Shown here: positions 41,378-50,009 of the stretch, piece after piece | Position numbering within the stretch: the stretch's first letter is position 1 | Layout of the letters: each line of letters opens with the position of its first letter | Assembly: GCF_004364325.1 (NCBI RefSeq) | Contig: NZ_SOCP01000009.1 | Span: 368,586 to 432,585 of the forward strand | Source of the DNA: Actinophytocola oryzae | GTDB lineage: Bacteria; Actinomycetota; Actinomycetes; Mycobacteriales; Pseudonocardiaceae | Reading direction: 5' to 3' | Length of the DNA stretch: 64,000 nucleotides | Translations under genes and position numbers: made by a program | The notes under the pieces: model-generated | Told to the model about the DNA's origin: nothing | Seen by the model: the letters and a program-made list of their open reading frames with translations, nothing else | Database searches by the model: none

Positions 41378-43731
41378 GCCTCACATGACTCGGGGTTCTC
41401 CAGGGAGCAGGCGGCAGGGTCCACTGTGGACTCCACGGCGGCGACAGTGGCCTGCTGGATGCGGGTGGCCGGGCGGGACCGCAGGTAGTAGGTGGTCTTG
41501 AGGCCGGACTGCCAGGCGTAGCGGTACATCGACGACAGCTTCCCGATCGTCGGCGAGGCCACGAACAGGTTCAGCGACTGGCTCTGGTCGACGTAGGGGC
41601 CGCGCGCGGCGGCCAGGTCGACGAGCGCGCGCTGCGGCAGCTCCCACGCCGTGCGGAACAGCTCCTTCGTCGCGGCGGGCAGGTCGAGCCCGGCCACCGA
41701 GCCGTCGTCGCGCTTGAGGCGGTCGCGGGTCGCGGCCGTCCACAGGCCGAGCGCCTTCAGCTCCGCCACCAGGTACGCGTTGACCTGGAGGAACTCGCCG
41801 GACAGCGTCTCACGCTTGAAGACGTTCGACACCTGCGGCTCGATGCACTCGAAGCAGCCCGCGATCGACGCGATCGTGGCCGTCGGCGCGATCGCCACGA
41901 GCAGCGAGTTCCGCAGCCCCGACTCGGCGACCTTCTCGCGCAGCGCGGTCCACCGCGTCGTCTGCGTCGGCGTCACGCCCCACAGGTCGGGCTGCAGACT
42001 TCCCCGTGCCGCACGGGTCTCCGCGTAGGCCGGGTGCGCACCCGCGGCGGCGGCCAGGTCGGCGGAGGTCTCCAGCGCGGTCAGGTACACGTCCTCGGAC
42101 AGGCGCGTGGACAGCTCGCGTGCCTCGGCGGAGTCGAACGCCAGGCGCAGCGTGAAGAACACGTCCTGCAGCCCCATGACCCCGAGACCGACCGGCCGCC
42201 AGCGCGGGTTGCTGCGACCCGCCTGTTCGGTGGGGTAGTAGTTGATGTCGATCACGCGGTCCAGGAAGGTCACCGCGACGCGGACGGTCTCCCGAAGCCG
42301 GTCCCAGTCGACGGCGCCGTCCACGACGTGGGCACCGAGGTTGACCGAGCCGAGGTTGCAGACGGCGGTCTCGTGGTCGTTGGTGACCTCGAGGATCTCC
42401 GTGCAGAGGTTGGAAAGGTGGATGACGTTGCTCGCGTCGGCGGTCTGGTTGGACGTGCGGTTGGCGGTGTCCTTGAACGTCATCCAGCCGTTGCCGGTCT
42501 GGGCGAGCGTGCGCATCATCTTCGCGTACAGGTCACGGGCCCTGACCGTGCGCACGGCCCGGCCCGCCTGCTCCGCGGCGCGGTAGGCCTCGTCGAAGGC
42601 GGTGCCCCACAGGTCGGGCAGCTCGGGGATCTCGTCGGGGTCGAACAGCGACCAGTCGGCGTCGTCCTCGACGCGGCGCATGAACTCGTCGGGGATCCAG
42701 TTGGCGATGTTGAGGTTGTGGGTGCGGCGCGCGTCCTCACCGGTGTTGTCGCGCAGCTCCAGGAACTCCTCGATGTCGGGGTGCCACGTCTCCAGGTACA
42801 CGCAGGCCGCGCCCTTGCGCCGCCCGCCCTGGTTCACCGCGGCGACCGAGGCGTCGAGCGTGCGCAGCCACGGCACGATGCCGTTCGAGTGACCGTTGGT
42901 GCCGCGGATCAGCGCACCCCGCGAGCGCACCCGGGACCACTGCACGCCGATGCCGCCCGCGAACTTCGACAGCCGCGCGACCTGCCCGTACCGCTCGTAG
43001 ATGGACTCCAGCTCGTCGCGCGGCGAGTCCAGCAGATAGCAGGAGGACATCTGCGTGTGGCTGGTGCCGGAGTTGAACAGGGTCGGCGAGCTGGGCAGGT
43101 AGGCGAGCGAGGACATGAGGCGGTAGAAGCGGATCGCCTCGGCCGGGGTGTGGGAGAGTCCACACGCGACACGCAGCAGCCAGTACTGCGGCCGCTCGGT
43201 GACGGCCCTGCTGTCGGGGTGCCGCAGCAGGTAGCGGTCGTACACCGTGCGCAGGCCGAAGTACTCGAACCGGTGGTCGCCGTCGTGGTCGACGGCGTCG
43301 TCGAGCTTGCGGGCGTGCGTGGCGACGAAGGCCGCGGTCCCGTCGCCGATCAGCCCGTGCGCGTGGCCGAGCGCGATGGACTGGCTGAACGAGTGGATGC
43401 CCTGGCCGCGCACCTCCTTGTCGATCAGGGTCGCGAGCAGCCGGGCCGCCAGCCTGGAGTACTCCGGCTCCTCCGCGACCAGCTCGGCGGCCGTCCTGAT
43501 CGACAGGCGGTCCAGCTCCACGGTCGTCGCGCCGTCGTAGAGGCCACTGATCGTCTTCGTCGCGACCCGTGACGGGTCCACTGTGGACAGTCCGGTGGCG
43601 CTGCGGGCCACGGCGCGGACGATCTTGTCCACGTCGACGTTCTCGAACTCGCCACTGCGTTTGCGCACCCGCATCGTCGGCTGCGCTGTCTCGTCGTCTA
43701 CGTCCCGTGTGTCGACGGGGCTTGCCGTCAC
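41368..43731 (-). CDS. nrdA: Ribonucleoside-diphosphate reductase, alpha subunit
   Basis: 787 aa, GTG at 43731 with GGAG 7 nt upstream. N-terminal ATP-cone (~20-110, starting RVRKRSGEFENVDVDKIVRA), then the ten-stranded barrel: redox Cys in MSSCYLLD, catalytic site CNLGSVNLG, and C-terminal CEAC tail that is re-reduced by thioredoxin or glutaredoxin. Co-transcribed with nrdB. Expression is likely gated by NrdR (paired boxes at 44100-44146) and by a cobalamin riboswitch, so the class I enzyme is made when B12 (needed by the class II enzyme) is short. Confidence 0.95.
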   Translation of the reverse strand: MTASPVDTRDVDDETAQPTMRVRKRSGEFENVDVDKIVRAVARSATGLSTVDPSRVATKTISGLYDGATTVELDRLSIRTAAELVAEEPEYSRLAARLLATLIDKEVRGQGIHSFSQSIALGHAHGLIGDGTAAFVATHARKLDDAVDHDGDHRFEYFGLRTVYDRYLLRHPDSRAVTERPQYWLLRVACGLSHTPAEAIRFYRLMSSLAYLPSSPTLFNSGTSHTQMSSCYLLDSPRDELESIYERYGQVARLSKFAGGIGVQWSRVRSRGALIRGTNGHSNGIVPWLRTLDASVAAVNQGGRRKGAACVYLETWHPDIEEFLELRDNTGEDARRTHNLNIANWIPDEFMRRVEDDADWSLFDPDEIPELPDLWGTAFDEAYRAAEQAGRAVRTVRARDLYAKMMRTLAQTGNGWMTFKDTANRTSNQTADASNVIHLSNLCTEILEVTNDHETAVCNLGSVNLGAHVVDGAVDWDRLRETVRVAVTFLDRVIDINYYPTEQAGRSNPRWRPVGLGVMGLQDVFFTLRLAFDSAEARELSTRLSEDVYLTALETSADLAAAAGAHPAYAETRAARGSLQPDLWGVTPTQTTRWTALREKVAESGLRNSLLVAIAPTATIASIAGCFECIEPQVSNVFKRETLSGEFLQVNAYLVAELKALGLWTAATRDRLKRDDGSVAGLDLPAATKELFRTAWELPQRALVDLAAARGPYVDQSQSLNLFVASPTIGKLSSMYRYAWQSGLKTTYYLRSRPATRIQQATVAAVESTVDPAACSLENPESCEACQ

Positions 43732-43738
43732 GGCTCTT

Positions 43739-43790
43739 CTCCTCGCGAGCTCGGCTGACTGCCCCAGACCCGGACGCGAAACGCGAGGAG
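43739..43790 (-). promoter_or_regulatory. nrdA: Shine-Dalgarno-sequestering helix of the nrdA leader
   Basis: On the minus strand CTCCTCGCG (43790-43782) and CGCGAGGAG (43747-43739) are perfect complements with a 34-nt loop. The 3' arm contains the GAGGAG ribosome site that ends 7 nt before the nrdA GTG. Formation of this helix would hide the site, so it is a candidate translational expression platform for the cobalamin riboswitch upstream. A second hairpin (43796-43822, GCGGTG/CACCGC with CCCC/GGGG inside) stands just 5' of it. Confidence 0.6.
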
Positions 43791-43860
43791 ACCCGGCGGT
43801 GCCCCCCTCTCGGGGTCACCGCATCGAGTGTCCGCACGCCCTCCCTCGGGGCCTGGAGAC

Positions 43861-43883
43861 GCCCGTCCGCGGCGCGGACGGGC
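43861..43883 (-). terminator. GC hairpin directly 3' of the cobalamin aptamer
   Basis: GCCCGTCCGC, 3-nt loop, GCGGACGGGC: a perfect 10-bp stem immediately downstream of the aptamer in the nrdA leader. It may be an intrinsic terminator or part of the expression platform. There is no U-tract, so attenuation is not certain. Confidence 0.5.
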
Positions 43884-44060
43884 GAGCGGGCAGGTCTTCG
43901 GACTCACGGACACGCCGAACCACGGCGCGTCGACGCGCCGGTTCGGTGGTCTACTGGCCGTCGCTTCCCGGGCCCTCGGGCCCAGTGCTTCGTTGACGGC
44001 GGTCGTTCCCGTTCACCGCTGCGGGGCAGTCCCGGACTCGCACCGGGTTCCCTCTTGCGA
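43884..44060 (-). promoter_or_regulatory. Cobalamin (B12) riboswitch aptamer
   Basis: Read on the minus strand, the stretch has the conserved blocks in order: GGGAACCCGGTGCGAGTCC, GGGACTGCCCCGCAGCGGT, the B12-box core GGGAAGCGACGGCCAGTAGA (GCCAGT being the hallmark), and the closing GAGTCCGAAGACCTGCC. Located 150 nt upstream of nrdA. Binding of adenosylcobalamin should lower nrdAB expression; the same arrangement is known upstream of Streptomyces nrdABS. The 5' border is approximate. Confidence 0.95.
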
Positions 44061-44099
44061 CGGACGCCCATGGCTTGGACGTCCGAACCAGCTCGTTGA

Positions 44100-44146
44100 T
44101 CACAATACATGGTGCCCCGACGAAGTCAGGTACCCATATGTTGTGT
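44100..44146 (-). promoter_or_regulatory. nrdAB promoter with two NrdR boxes
   Basis: Two NrdR-like boxes: 44100-44115 (12 of 16 matches to ACACAATATATTGTGT) and 44131-44146 (11 of 16), offset 31 bp, the three-turn spacing typical of NrdR pairs. On the minus strand a promoter fits between them: -35 CTGACT (44129-44124), 16 bp, -10 TATTGT (44107-44102, within the proximal box). Transcription would start ~40 nt before the riboswitch. Confidence 0.72.
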
Positions 44147-44290
44147 CGGCGTGTCGCGCACCCCGGCCGCGACCTCGCACGCCTTCGCAGCCCGTTGGTC
44201 GGTGCGGCCCGCGAGCGAGGACCACCCTCGGGCAGGGGTGCCCGGCCGGCTCGGGGGCGCCGCGCATCAGCACCCACCCCGGCGTCGAGG

Positions 44291-45034
44291 TCAGGTGCGG
44301 ACGCGGTCGGCCGAGTAGAGGTGGCTGTCGGAGAACTGGTCGGCCGCGAGCGCCGGGCCGACGACGATCACGGCCGTGCGCACGATGCCCGCACGCTCGA
44401 CCTGTCCCGCGATGTCGGCCAGCGTGCCGCGCAGCACCACCTCGTCCGCGCGGCTCGCCCGTGCCACCACCGCGGCCGGGCAGTCCGCGCCGTAGCGGGG
44501 CAGCAGCTGCCCGACCACCTCGGCGATCCGCTGGACCGCGAGGTGCAGCACCATCGTCGCGCCGCTCGCGGCGAGGGTGGCCAGGTCCTCGTGCTCGGGC
44601 ATCGGCGTGGCCCTGGCGGCGATCCTGGTGAGCACGACCGACTGCGCGACCCCCGGCACCGTCAGCTCACGCCGCAGTGACGCGGCCGCCGCGGCGAAGG
44701 CGGGCACGCCCGGCGTCACGTCGTAGGGCACACCCTCGGCGTCGAGCCTGCGCATCTGCTCGGCGACCGCGCTGAGCAGCGACGGGTCGCCCGACGACAG
44801 ACGTGCGACGTCCAGCCCGTCGCGGTGCGCCGCGACCAGCTCGGCGGTGATCTCGTCGAGCGTCATCCTCGCCGTGTCCACCCTGCGTGCCCCGTCCGGG
44901 CAGTGTGCGAGCAGCTCGGGCGGGACCAGGCTGCCCGCGTACAGGCAGACCGGCGACGACGCGATGAGCGACTGGCCACGCACGGTGATCAGGTCGGCGG
45001 CACCCGGCCCGGCGCCGATGAAGTGCACGACCAT
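44291..45034 (-). CDS. cobM: Precorrin-4 C11-methyltransferase
   Basis: 247 aa, ATG at 45034. SAM-dependent uroporphyrin-III methylase fold: HFIGAGPGAADLITVRG (N-terminal glycine loop), SSGDPSLLSAVAEQMRRL, YDVTPGVPAFAAAAASL and ELTVPGVAQSVVLTRIAARA are CobM hallmarks. Methylates C11 of precorrin-4 in the oxygen-dependent corrin pathway. Divergent from the adenosyltransferase gene and adjacent to the B12-controlled nrdAB locus. Confidence 0.92.
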   Translation of the reverse strand: MVVHFIGAGPGAADLITVRGQSLIASSPVCLYAGSLVPPELLAHCPDGARRVDTARMTLDEITAELVAAHRDGLDVARLSSGDPSLLSAVAEQMRRLDAEGVPYDVTPGVPAFAAAAASLRRELTVPGVAQSVVLTRIAARATPMPEHEDLATLAASGATMVLHLAVQRIAEVVGQLLPRYGADCPAAVVARASRADEVVLRGTLADIAGQVERAGIVRTAVIVVGPALAADQFSDSHLYSADRVRT

Positions 45035-45142
45035 GCGTTCCCCCCGCTCGTGACGACCGATCACCTCCGAGGCTAGCCGCCGCCCCGCGACGCGGCCCCG
45101 GCTAGCATCGCGACGAGGGAACCTCGACGGAGAAGGTGGTCG

Positions 45143-45694
45143 GTGAAGATCTACACCCGCAAGGGCGACACGGGGGAGACCGGCATCTGGGGCGGCAGAC
45201 GCCTCGGCAAGGACGAGGCCAGGATGGAGGCCATCGGCTCGGTCGACGAGACCAACGCGGCCATCGGCGTCGCCGTCGCCCAGGGGCTCCCGGAGCAGGC
45301 CGCGGCGATCCTCGGTTCCGTGCAGAACGCCCTGTTCGTCGTGGGGTGCGAGCTGATGGCGCCCGAACGCACCGGGTCGGGGGCGTCCGTGCCCCGCCTC
45401 ACCGGCGAGGAGGTGCCGGAGATGGAGGAGGTGATCGACAGGCTCGAGCTGGAGCTGCCCGAGCTGAGGAACTTCGTCCTGCCCGGCGGCACGCTCGCCG
45501 CCGCGCAGCTGCACCTGGCGCGCGGGGTGTGCCGCCGTGCCGAGCGGACCGTCGCGGCGCTGCGGCGTGACGAGGAGGCCAGCCCCGAGGTGTCGGCGTA
45601 CCTGAACCGGCTCGCGGACCTGCTGTTCGTGCTGGCCCGCTACGTCAACCACGAGGCGGGGGCGCCCGAGGTCCCGTGGGCGCCGCGCGGCTGA
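45143..45694 (+). CDS. PduO-type cob(I)alamin adenosyltransferase
   Basis: 183 aa, GTG start. KIYTRKGDTGETGIWGG is the ATP-binding N-terminus of PduO-type enzymes, with RMEAIGSVDETNAAIG and the C-terminal RLADLLFVLARYVNHE helix carrying the conserved Arg/Asn. Transfers the 5'-deoxyadenosyl group of ATP to cob(I)alamin or cob(I)yrinate diamide, giving coenzyme B12, the riboswitch ligand. Convergent with cobF, 4 bp apart. Confidence 0.9.
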   Translation: MKIYTRKGDTGETGIWGGRRLGKDEARMEAIGSVDETNAAIGVAVAQGLPEQAAAILGSVQNALFVVGCELMAPERTGSGASVPRLTGEEVPEMEEVIDRLELELPELRNFVLPGGTLAAAQLHLARGVCRRAERTVAALRRDEEASPEVSAYLNRLADLLFVLARYVNHEAGAPEVPWAPRG

Positions 45695-45698
45695 GCGG

Positions 45699-46463
45699 TC
45701 ACTCGGTGGTGCGCCTGCGCAGCAGGTAGGTGTCCATGATCCAGCCCTTGCGGGCACGGGCCTGCGCACGGCGTGCCCTGATCTCCTCCGCGACCTCGGA
45801 CACCTGCCCGGAGATCAGGATCTCGTCCGGCGTGCCGAGGTAGGCGCCCCAGTAGATGTCCACATCGGACTCCTCGAGGCCGGCGAACGCGTTGTGCGCG
45901 TCCAGCATCACGACGACGTCGTCGACACCGTCCGGGAAGCCCCGCGCGAGCCTGCGGCCGGTGGTGATCTGCACCGGCCGCCCGATCTGGTTGAGGCTCG
46001 TGCGGTGGCGCGCGGTGAGCGTCGCCACACTGCTGACGCCGGGGATCACCTCGAAGTCGAACTCGACGTCTCCTCGCGACAGGACGGTGTTCAGCATCGC
46101 GATGGTGTTGTCGTAGAGGGTGGGGTCGCCCCACGCGAGCACCGCGCCCGTGCCGTCCTCCGGGACCTCGTCGCGGATGAGCCGCTCGTACACGTCGGCC
46201 CGGCGCTGGTGCCAGTCCGCGACCGCGCCGACGTAGTCGCTCGCCGTGCGGTCACGTGGCGGGTCGGCGGCGACCACGATCCGGTAGGTCGACTCGCCGA
46301 CGTAGCGGTCGAGGATCTCCCGCCGCAGCAGGACCAGCTCCTCGGCCGCCTCGCCCTTGTCGAGGAGGAAGAACACGTCCACCTCGTTGAGCGCCCGGAC
46401 GGCCTGGATGGTGACCTGCTCCGGGTCCCCCGCGCCGATCCCGATGACGGAGATCTTCCTCAT
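45699..46463 (-). CDS. cobF: Precorrin-6A synthase (deacetylating)
   Basis: 254 aa, ATG at 46463. KISVIGIGAGDPEQVTIQAV opens the methylase fold; VLAWGDPTLYDNTIAML and VIPGVSSVATLTARHR are family motifs. CobF methylates C1 of precorrin-5 and removes the acetyl group; it is specific to the aerobic pathway, so the organism makes B12 with oxygen. Only 15 bp separate its start from the divergent cobG ATG. Confidence 0.92.
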   Translation of the reverse strand: MRKISVIGIGAGDPEQVTIQAVRALNEVDVFFLLDKGEAAEELVLLRREILDRYVGESTYRIVVAADPPRDRTASDYVGAVADWHQRRADVYERLIRDEVPEDGTGAVLAWGDPTLYDNTIAMLNTVLSRGDVEFDFEVIPGVSSVATLTARHRTSLNQIGRPVQITTGRRLARGFPDGVDDVVVMLDAHNAFAGLEESDVDIYWGAYLGTPDEILISGQVSEVAEEIRARRAQARARKGWIMDTYLLRRRTTE

Positions 46464-46478
46464 GAGGCGGAGTCTTCC

Positions 46479-47756
46479 ATGTGGTCGACGGGTAGTGTCC
46501 GTGAAGTGCCTGCTCAACGCCCCGAGCTCGCGCGGCAGGACGCCTGTCCGGGCGCACTTCGTCCCCACCCGGCGGCAGACGGACTGCTCGTCCGCGTCCG
46601 GTTGCCGGGCGGGCTGACGACCCCCGCCCAGCTCGCGGCGCTGGCCGGGCTGGCGCGTGAGTTCTCCGACGGTCACCTGGAGCTGACCTCCCGCGCCAAC
46701 GTCCAGCTGCGTGCCCTCCCGGCGGACTCGGTCGACGAGGTAGCACGGCGGCTCGCCGCGTGCGGACTGCTGCCGTCGGCGTCCCACGAGCGGGTGCGCA
46801 ACATCCTGGCGTCGCCCATGGACGGCCGGGGGCCGGGCGGTCGCCTGCCGGTCCGCCCGGTCGTCGCCGAGCTGGACCGGCGGCTGCTCGACGAGCCCAC
46901 CCTCGCGGCCCTGTCCGGCCGCTTCCTGTTCGCGGTCGACGACGGTGGCGGGGACGTCCTCGGGTTCGGCGCCGACCTGGCCCTGTATCCGGTGTCCGGC
47001 AGGGAGATCGCCCTCCTGCTCGCCGGCGTCGACAGGGGCCTGCGGCTCGCGCCGCGGGACGCGGCGTCGGTGCTGGTCGAGGCCGCGTCGGCGTTCCTGG
47101 CGGAACGGGCCGCCCAGGAGTCACCGGCATGGCGTCTCGCCGACCTGGCCGTCGGCCCCTCACGGGTGTCGGAGCGGATGGTCGGGTCGTCGCTGCGCCG
47201 GGTGAGCGACGTGATGTCGGTGCCGGCCGGGGAGCCGGAGCCGCCGGTCGGCGTGCTCGCGGAGTCCGGTGGCCGGTACGCCGTCGGTGCGTTGGTGCCG
47301 CTGGGGCGGCTGTCGGGCGAGCAGGCGCACCTGCTGGCCCGGCTGGGTGAGCTGGGCCGGGGTGAGGTAGTCGTGACGCCGTGGCGCACGGTGCTCGTCG
47401 GTGGCCTCGACGAGGAGACCGCGACCGCGTGGACGCGGCAGCTCGGCGACGCCGGTCTGCCCGCGTCGCCGGAGTCGCCCTGGGCGGGAGTGTTCGCGTG
47501 CGCGGGTGAACCGAGGTGCGCCAAGGCCCTCGCCGACGTCCGCGCCGACGCCGCCGAGGTCGTGCGGCAGTCCGGCCGCGGGTCCCGGCCCGTGCACTGG
47601 GCCGGGTGCGACCGGCAGTGCGGGAAACCCGCGGGCGCGGTCGAGGTCGTCGCCACGCGGAACGGCTACGAGGTGCGGGACGGGGACACCAGGCGGCACT
47701 GCCCGTCGGCGCGGCTCGCCGCCACGGTGTCCACCGCGAGGGAGGCGAGGGCATGA
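46479..47756 (+). CDS. cobG: Precorrin-3B synthase
   Basis: 425 aa from ATG 46479 (GGAG 6 nt upstream; a GTG at 46506 is an alternative). Ferredoxin-sulfite/nitrite-reductase-like: LVRVRLPGGLTTPAQLAAL and LELTSRANVQLRALP form the first half-domain; the 4Fe-4S ligands are in ACAGEPRCAKALAD and WAGCDRQCGKP. Hydroxylates C20 and forms the gamma-lactone of precorrin-3A using O2. First gene of the coupled run cobG-cobH-cobIJ. Confidence 0.9.
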   Translation: MWSTGSVREVPAQRPELARQDACPGALRPHPAADGLLVRVRLPGGLTTPAQLAALAGLAREFSDGHLELTSRANVQLRALPADSVDEVARRLAACGLLPSASHERVRNILASPMDGRGPGGRLPVRPVVAELDRRLLDEPTLAALSGRFLFAVDDGGGDVLGFGADLALYPVSGREIALLLAGVDRGLRLAPRDAASVLVEAASAFLAERAAQESPAWRLADLAVGPSRVSERMVGSSLRRVSDVMSVPAGEPEPPVGVLAESGGRYAVGALVPLGRLSGEQAHLLARLGELGRGEVVVTPWRTVLVGGLDEETATAWTRQLGDAGLPASPESPWAGVFACAGEPRCAKALADVRADAAEVVRQSGRGSRPVHWAGCDRQCGKPAGAVEVVATRNGYEVRDGDTRRHCPSARLAATVSTAREARA

Positions 47757-48382
47757 CACACAGCTACGTCAGGGACGGCGCCGAGATCTACCGGCAGTCG
47801 TTCGCCACGATCCGGGCCGAGACGGACCTCGCGCACTTCCCCGAGGACGTCGCCGGGGTCGTGGTCCGGATGATCCACGCGTGCGGCATGACCGACCTCA
47901 CCGACGACGTCGCGTACTCGCCGCGTGTGGTCGCCGACGCCAGGGCCGCGTTGCGTGCCGGGGCGCCGGTCCTGTGCGACAGCACGATGGTCGCGAGCGG
48001 CATCACCCGCCGACGCCTGCCCGCGGACAACGAGGTCGTGTGCACCCTCCACGACCCGGCCGTCCCCGAACTCGCGGCGTCACTCGGCACGACGAGGACG
48101 GCCGCCGCGCTGGAGCTGTGGCGTGACCGGCTCGACGGCGCCGTGGTCGCCGTCGGCAACGCGCCGACGGCGTTGTTCCGGCTACTGGAACTCGTGGCGG
48201 CCGGGGCCGCCCGGCCCGCCGCCGTGCTGGGCATCCCCGTCGGCTTCGTCGGTGCCGCGGAGTCGAAGGCCGCCCTGGCCGAGGACCCGAACGGCCTGGA
48301 GTACCTCGTCGTGCACGGCCGCCGAGGGGGCAGCGCGATCACCGCGGCCGCCGTCAACGCGATCGCGAGCGAGGTCGAATGA
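47753..48382 (+). CDS. cobH: Precorrin-8X methylmutase
   Basis: 209 aa; ATG overlaps the cobG stop (ATGA). IYRQSFATIRAETDL, MIHACGMTDL, LCDSTMVASGITRRRLP and VGNAPTALFRLLEL are conserved; His of VHGRRGGSAITAAA closes the protein. Moves the C11 methyl group to C12, giving hydrogenobyrinic acid. Full length for the family. Confidence 0.93.
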   Translation: MTHSYVRDGAEIYRQSFATIRAETDLAHFPEDVAGVVVRMIHACGMTDLTDDVAYSPRVVADARAALRAGAPVLCDSTMVASGITRRRLPADNEVVCTLHDPAVPELAASLGTTRTAAALELWRDRLDGAVVAVGNAPTALFRLLELVAAGAARPAAVLGIPVGFVGAAESKAALAEDPNGLEYLVVHGRRGGSAITAAAVNAIASEVE

Positions 48383-49899
48383 GCGGCACGCTCTACGGCG
48401 TCGGTCTCGGCCCCGGCGACCCGGAACTCGTGACGGTCAGGGCGGCTCGCCTGATCACCTCGGCAGGGGTCGTGGCCTACCACTGTGCGAGGCACGGTCG
48501 CAGCATCGCGCGTTCGGTCGCCGCGCCCTACCTGCGGGACGGTCAGATCGAGGAACCGCTGATGTACCCGGTCACGGTGGAGACGACCGACCACCCCGGC
48601 GGCTACCGAGGTGCCCTCGACGACTTCTACGCCGACTGCGCCACCCGGCTCGCCGCACACCTGGACGCGGGCCGCGACGTCGTGGTCCTCGCCGAGGGCG
48701 ACCCCTTCTTCTACGGCTCCTACATGCACCTGCACAAACGGCTCGCCCACCGGTACCGGGCGGAGGTCGTGCCCGGCGTGACGTCGGTGTCGGCCGCCGC
48801 CGCGGCACTGGGCAGGCCACTGGTCGAACGCGACGAGGTCCTCACGGTCCTGCCCGGCACACTGGACCCCGACGAGCTGGCCCGCAGGCTGGCCGACACG
48901 GACGCGGCCGCGGTCCTCAAGCTGGGCAGGACGTTCCCCGCCGTGCGTGACGCGTTCGAGCGGTCGGGCCGGCTGTCGGCCACCTGGTACGTCGAACGGG
49001 CCACCACCGCGGCGGAACGCACGACCCCACTGTCCGACGTGGACCCCGAGTCGGTGCCGTACTTCTCGCTGGCGTTGCTGCCGGGCCCGCTCAACGCCGA
49101 TGCCGAGCCCCTCGAGCCACCCGCCCGGTCCACGGACGCGCGTGGCGGTGAGGTGGTCGTGGTCGGCCTGGGACCGGCGGGCAGGCCGTGGCTGACCCCC
49201 GAAGCACAGGCCGCGCTGGCCGAGGCCGAGCACCTGGTGGGGTACCGGGCCTACGTCGACCGGGTGCCGCCGAACCCGAGGCAGCGCCGGCACGCCTCGG
49301 ACAACCGCGTGGAGGCCGAACGCGCGACGTTCGCCCTCGACCTGGCGAAGAGCGGCGCCAGGGTCGCGGTGGTGTCGTCCGGTGACCCCGGCGTCTTCGC
49401 GATGGCCGCCGCGGTGCTGGAGGTCGCCTCGGAACCCGGCTACGCGACGGTCCCGGTCCGCGTCCTGCCCGGCCTGACCGCCGCGCAGGCGGTGGCGAGC
49501 CGCGTGGGTGCCCCACTGGGCCACGACTACTGCGTGCTGTCCCTGTCGGACCGCCTCAAACCCTGGGACGTGATCGAACGCCGCCTGAACGCGGCGGCCG
49601 AGGCCGACCTGGCGATCGCGATCTACAACCCGGCCTCCCGGGCCCGCACCTGGCAGGTGGCCAGTGCCCGCGACCTGTTGCTGCGCCACCGGTCCCCGGA
49701 CACCCCGGTGGTGATCGGCCGCGACGTGGGCGGTCCGGCCGAGACCGTCACGGTGGTCCGGCTGGCCGACCTCGACCCGGCCGACGTGGACATGCGGTGC
49801 CTGCTGCTGGTCGGCTCGTCGACCACCCGCTGGACCAGGACGGCCGACGGACACCCCGACGTGGTCTTCACCCCGCGCCACTACCCGCCCGGTTCCTGA
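48379..49899 (+). CDS. cobIJ: Fused precorrin-2 C20-/precorrin-3B C17-methyltransferase
   Basis: 506 aa, ATG overlapping the cobH stop. Two methylase modules: CobI part (~1-245; LYGVGLGPGDPELVTVRAA, LAEGDPFFYGSYMHLH, VVPGVTSVSAAAAALGRP) and CobJ part (~263-506; VVVGLGPAGRPWLTPEA, VVSSGDPGVFAMAAAVLE, LSLSDRLKPWDVIERRL). Fusions of this pair are common in actinobacteria. It forms the C20 and C17 methylations on either side of CobG's reaction, so the cluster channels precorrin-2 onward. Confidence 0.93.
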   Translation: MSGTLYGVGLGPGDPELVTVRAARLITSAGVVAYHCARHGRSIARSVAAPYLRDGQIEEPLMYPVTVETTDHPGGYRGALDDFYADCATRLAAHLDAGRDVVVLAEGDPFFYGSYMHLHKRLAHRYRAEVVPGVTSVSAAAAALGRPLVERDEVLTVLPGTLDPDELARRLADTDAAAVLKLGRTFPAVRDAFERSGRLSATWYVERATTAAERTTPLSDVDPESVPYFSLALLPGPLNADAEPLEPPARSTDARGGEVVVVGLGPAGRPWLTPEAQAALAEAEHLVGYRAYVDRVPPNPRQRRHASDNRVEAERATFALDLAKSGARVAVVSSGDPGVFAMAAAVLEVASEPGYATVPVRVLPGLTAAQAVASRVGAPLGHDYCVLSLSDRLKPWDVIERRLNAAAEADLAIAIYNPASRARTWQVASARDLLLRHRSPDTPVVIGRDVGGPAETVTVVRLADLDPADVDMRCLLLVGSSTTRWTRTADGHPDVVFTPRHYPPGS

Positions 49900-49941
49900 C
49901 GGTTGTTGGACGCCCCCGCAGGGCGGTACCGTTTTGGCGAA

Positions 49942-49971
49942 CGATATCGTCGAAGCGCTTCGACGATATCG
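49942..49971. promoter_or_regulatory. Perfect 30-bp palindrome upstream of the fucosidase (LacI-type operator)
   Basis: CGATATCGTCGAAGC (49942-49956) followed directly by its exact reverse complement GCTTCGACGATATCG (49957-49971). The core GAAGCGCTTC has the central CG pair typical of LacI-family operators in actinomycetes. It ends 38 bp before the GH29 ATG, where a repressor would block transcription until a sugar is present. No LacI gene is in the window. Confidence 0.65.
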
Positions 49972-50009
49972 ACGGCGAATTCGACCGAGCCGCAATGGAG
50001 CGTGCCCAA

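Noticed and set aside
41368..43731. Possible intein or split in nrdA
   Set aside because: The 787-residue chain is continuous, with normal family length and no intein splicing motifs.
44800..45142. A second cobalamin riboswitch in front of cobM or the adenosyltransferase gene
   Set aside because: No GCCAGT-type B12 box or closing GAAGACCTGCC block is present in the 108-bp divergent gap.
48379..49899. cobIJ as an assembly fusion of two genes
   Set aside because: CobI-CobJ fusions are well known in actinobacteria and the linker is in frame with no break.
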